A stretch of DNA of 7,016 bases from Abditibacteriota bacterium (GTDB lineage: Bacteria; Armatimonadota; UBA5829), in assembly GCA_017958015.1 (NCBI GenBank), contig JAGDDM010000232.1:1-7016 (forward strand), given 5' to 3'. The notes beneath the pieces were generated by a model. It did no database searches. It was not told the origin of the DNA and saw only the letters and a list, made by a program, of their open reading frames with translations. Positions within the stretch are counted from its first letter, which is position 1. Each line of letters starts with the position of its first letter. Below, piece by piece: positions 5,984 to 7,016 of this stretch. The translations under genes were made by a program, and so were the position numbers.

Positions 5984-5991
5984 TGATATAA

Positions 5992-7016
5992 CTAATCTCC
6001 CGCTAACCTCAAGTTAAGCTCATTCTGCACCAACTCGTTCACCTGTTTCAACGCGTGTTCCGCGGTGTCGGTGCCGTATATGACTTTATCCACGGCGATG
6101 CCAAGCTGTCCCATAAGCAGGGACTGGGCGGGCATAATGGGCCGCTGATGTTTGCAGGTTTTCAAAATCTCGTAGAACGGCCAATAAGTGTTATCCTCGC
6201 TCATTTCCGCGTAGGCCGTGGATTTGAGGTAGGCGGGCATACATCTGTGGATATCGAACACAACTTTTGTGCCCTCGGGACTGGCGGCCATCCACCGCAG
6301 GAAGTCCCAAGCCTCGTCCGGGTGCTTGCAGCCTTTAAGCAGTCCGAAGCACCATCCGCCCATCCAAGCGGCGCCGTACTCACCGCCTTCGGGAGCGGGC
6401 CAAGGGGCGAGACCGTAGTCCAGATTGGGAGCGTACCGCTGAATATCCGGAATGGAACCGGGTCCGAGGCATGTCATGGCCACTTTGCCGATGTAGAAAG
6501 CGTTTTGGTCTTTGCTTCCGAAACCGCTGCTGAAAGAGGCAATCTTCTTGGCGTCGTAGCTCTTGGCTATTTTGCCTATCCAATCCAGGGCCGCCACGAT
6601 GTGGGGATCGTCGGCGGTGACGGTGTGGGTCGCCGGGTCGTAGAAACTGCCGCCGAAGGCGTAGCCCCAAATAAACATGGCGTTGGGCGGGAAGTTCATC
6701 TGCCAGGGAATTATGCCCATGCGGGTAATGACGCCGGTCTTCGGGTCGATTCTCCGCACCAACTTGTCGATTTTCTCTACCTCCTCAATGGTTTTCGGGG
6801 GCTTTTCCGGGTCCAGGCCCACCTCGCGGAAAATGGCCTTGTTGTAGCCAAGCATAAAGTTGGGGTCCGCGGAGTAGTGGAGCGCGTAAACCTCCCCGTG
6901 ATAGAGCATCTCGTCGTAAGCCGGGTGGAAGAAATCGTCTCTGGTGAGCCCCGACTGTTTCATGTACTTGTCGATGGACATGAGAGCGCCCTGAGCCGCC
7001 CAGGAAACAACCTGGG
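5992..7016 (-). CDS. SBP-A: family 1 sugar-type ABC transporter substrate-binding lipoprotein, N-terminus outside the window
   Basis: The C-terminal 340 residues of another array member. The frame stays open to the right edge, and codons upstream of the first visible Met (6979-6981) encode Q-V-V-S-W-A-A-Q-G-A, as in SBP-B and SBP-C. That Met is therefore internal, and roughly 94 residues including the signal peptide are missing. Visible landmarks include G-I-I-P-W, G-Y-A-F-G-G-S-F-Y-D, T-A-D-D-P, Y-A-P-N-L-D-Y-G, A-P-W-P-A-P-E-G-G-E-Y-G-A-A-W-M-G-G-W, D-E-A-W and a final E-L-N-L-R-L-A-G-D. The usual W-N-K-K is Y-N-K-A here, which may alter the ligand site or simply be drift. It belongs to the A/B/C subgroup. 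The stop is TAG at 5992-5994, followed by the repeat-bearing gap. Lipidation is inferred from the paralogues only. Confidence 0.94.
   Translation of the reverse strand, partial: QVVSWAAQGALMSIDKYMKQSGLTRDDFFHPAYDEMLYHGEVYALHYSADPNFMLGYNKAIFREVGLDPEKPPKTIEEVEKIDKLVRRIDPKTGVITRMGIIPWQMNFPPNAMFIWGYAFGGSFYDPATHTVTADDPHIVAALDWIGKIAKSYDAKKIASFSSGFGSKDQNAFYIGKVAMTCLGPGSIPDIQRYAPNLDYGLAPWPAPEGGEYGAAWMGGWCFGLLKGCKHPDEAWDFLRWMAASPEGTKVVFDIHRCMPAYLKSTAYAEMSEDNTYWPFYEILKTCKHQRPIMPAQSLLMGQLGIAVDKVIYGTDTAEHALKQVNELVQNELNLRLAGD

Noticed and set aside
5879..5984. CRISPR array from the repeated AGGGGTTAG and AAAACCT units
   Set aside because: Units are too short, irregularly spaced and lack unique spacers; no cas genes are present.
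5992..6981. SBP-A as a complete 329-residue gene starting at the Met at 6979-6981
   Set aside because: The upstream codons to the window edge encode the conserved segment found in the paralogues, so that Met is internal and the gene is cut by the window.

Overview
This window is almost entirely a head-to-tail array of paralogous genes on the minus strand. They encode lipoprotein solute-binding proteins of the ABC sugar-importer type (family 1, COG1653/UgpB-like, CUT1-type importers). Reading in the direction of transcription (right to left) I call them SBP-A (5992-7016, N-terminus outside the window), SBP-B (4554-5864), SBP-C (3234-4541), SBP-D (1930-3228), a small unrelated gene (1549-1878), SBP-E (246-1544) and SBP-F (1-227, C-terminus outside the window). 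The four complete binding proteins are 432-436 residues long. Each has a short signal peptide ending in a lipobox cysteine and the same ladder of motifs (W-H-[SP]-W, N-D-T-S-N-S-Q-K-F-F, G-I-I-P-W, G-G-S-F-Y-D, T-A-D-D-P, Y-A-P-N-[LM]-D-Y-G, a W-x-G-G-W segment, and a C-terminal E-L-[DN]-L-[RK]-L-A). No permease, ATPase, regulator, glycoside hydrolase, transposase or RNA gene is visible.

The genes are tightly packed: gaps are 12 nt (B to C), 5 nt (C to D), 4 nt (small gene to E) and 18 nt (E to F). Two gaps are larger. The 127-nt A-B gap holds an imperfect inverted repeat built on an AGGGGTTAG unit with a central hairpin, and looks like a small repeat insertion. The 51-nt gap before the small gene holds a good extended -10 promoter (GTGACA, 17 nt, TGC-TATTAT) whose -35 overlaps the stop codon of SBP-D, followed by a perfect AAGGAGG Shine-Dalgarno and a TTG start. 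So the array probably contains at least two transcription units: A(-B)-C-D from upstream, and small gene-E-F, which can be transcribed separately.

By sequence the binding proteins form two subgroups: A/B/C and D/E/F. Hand counts give about 66% identity for D versus E over 432 ungapped residues, and about 68% for B versus C over their last ~220 aligned residues. Differences are concentrated in a few short blocks, most clearly the segment just before Y-A-P-N-x-D-Y-G. This fits duplication followed by ligand-pocket diversification.

The organism is a bacterium of moderately high GC content with strong Shine-Dalgarno use at some genes and a sigma-70-like promoter. The sugar-binding lipoprotein expansion suggests a saccharolytic heterotroph. 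The phylum cannot be fixed from this window; Armatimonadota, Abditibacteriota or a similar diderm lineage is only a guess. How the genes work together is inference: a panel of surface or periplasmic capture proteins with different ligand preferences feeding one or more importer cores encoded elsewhere.
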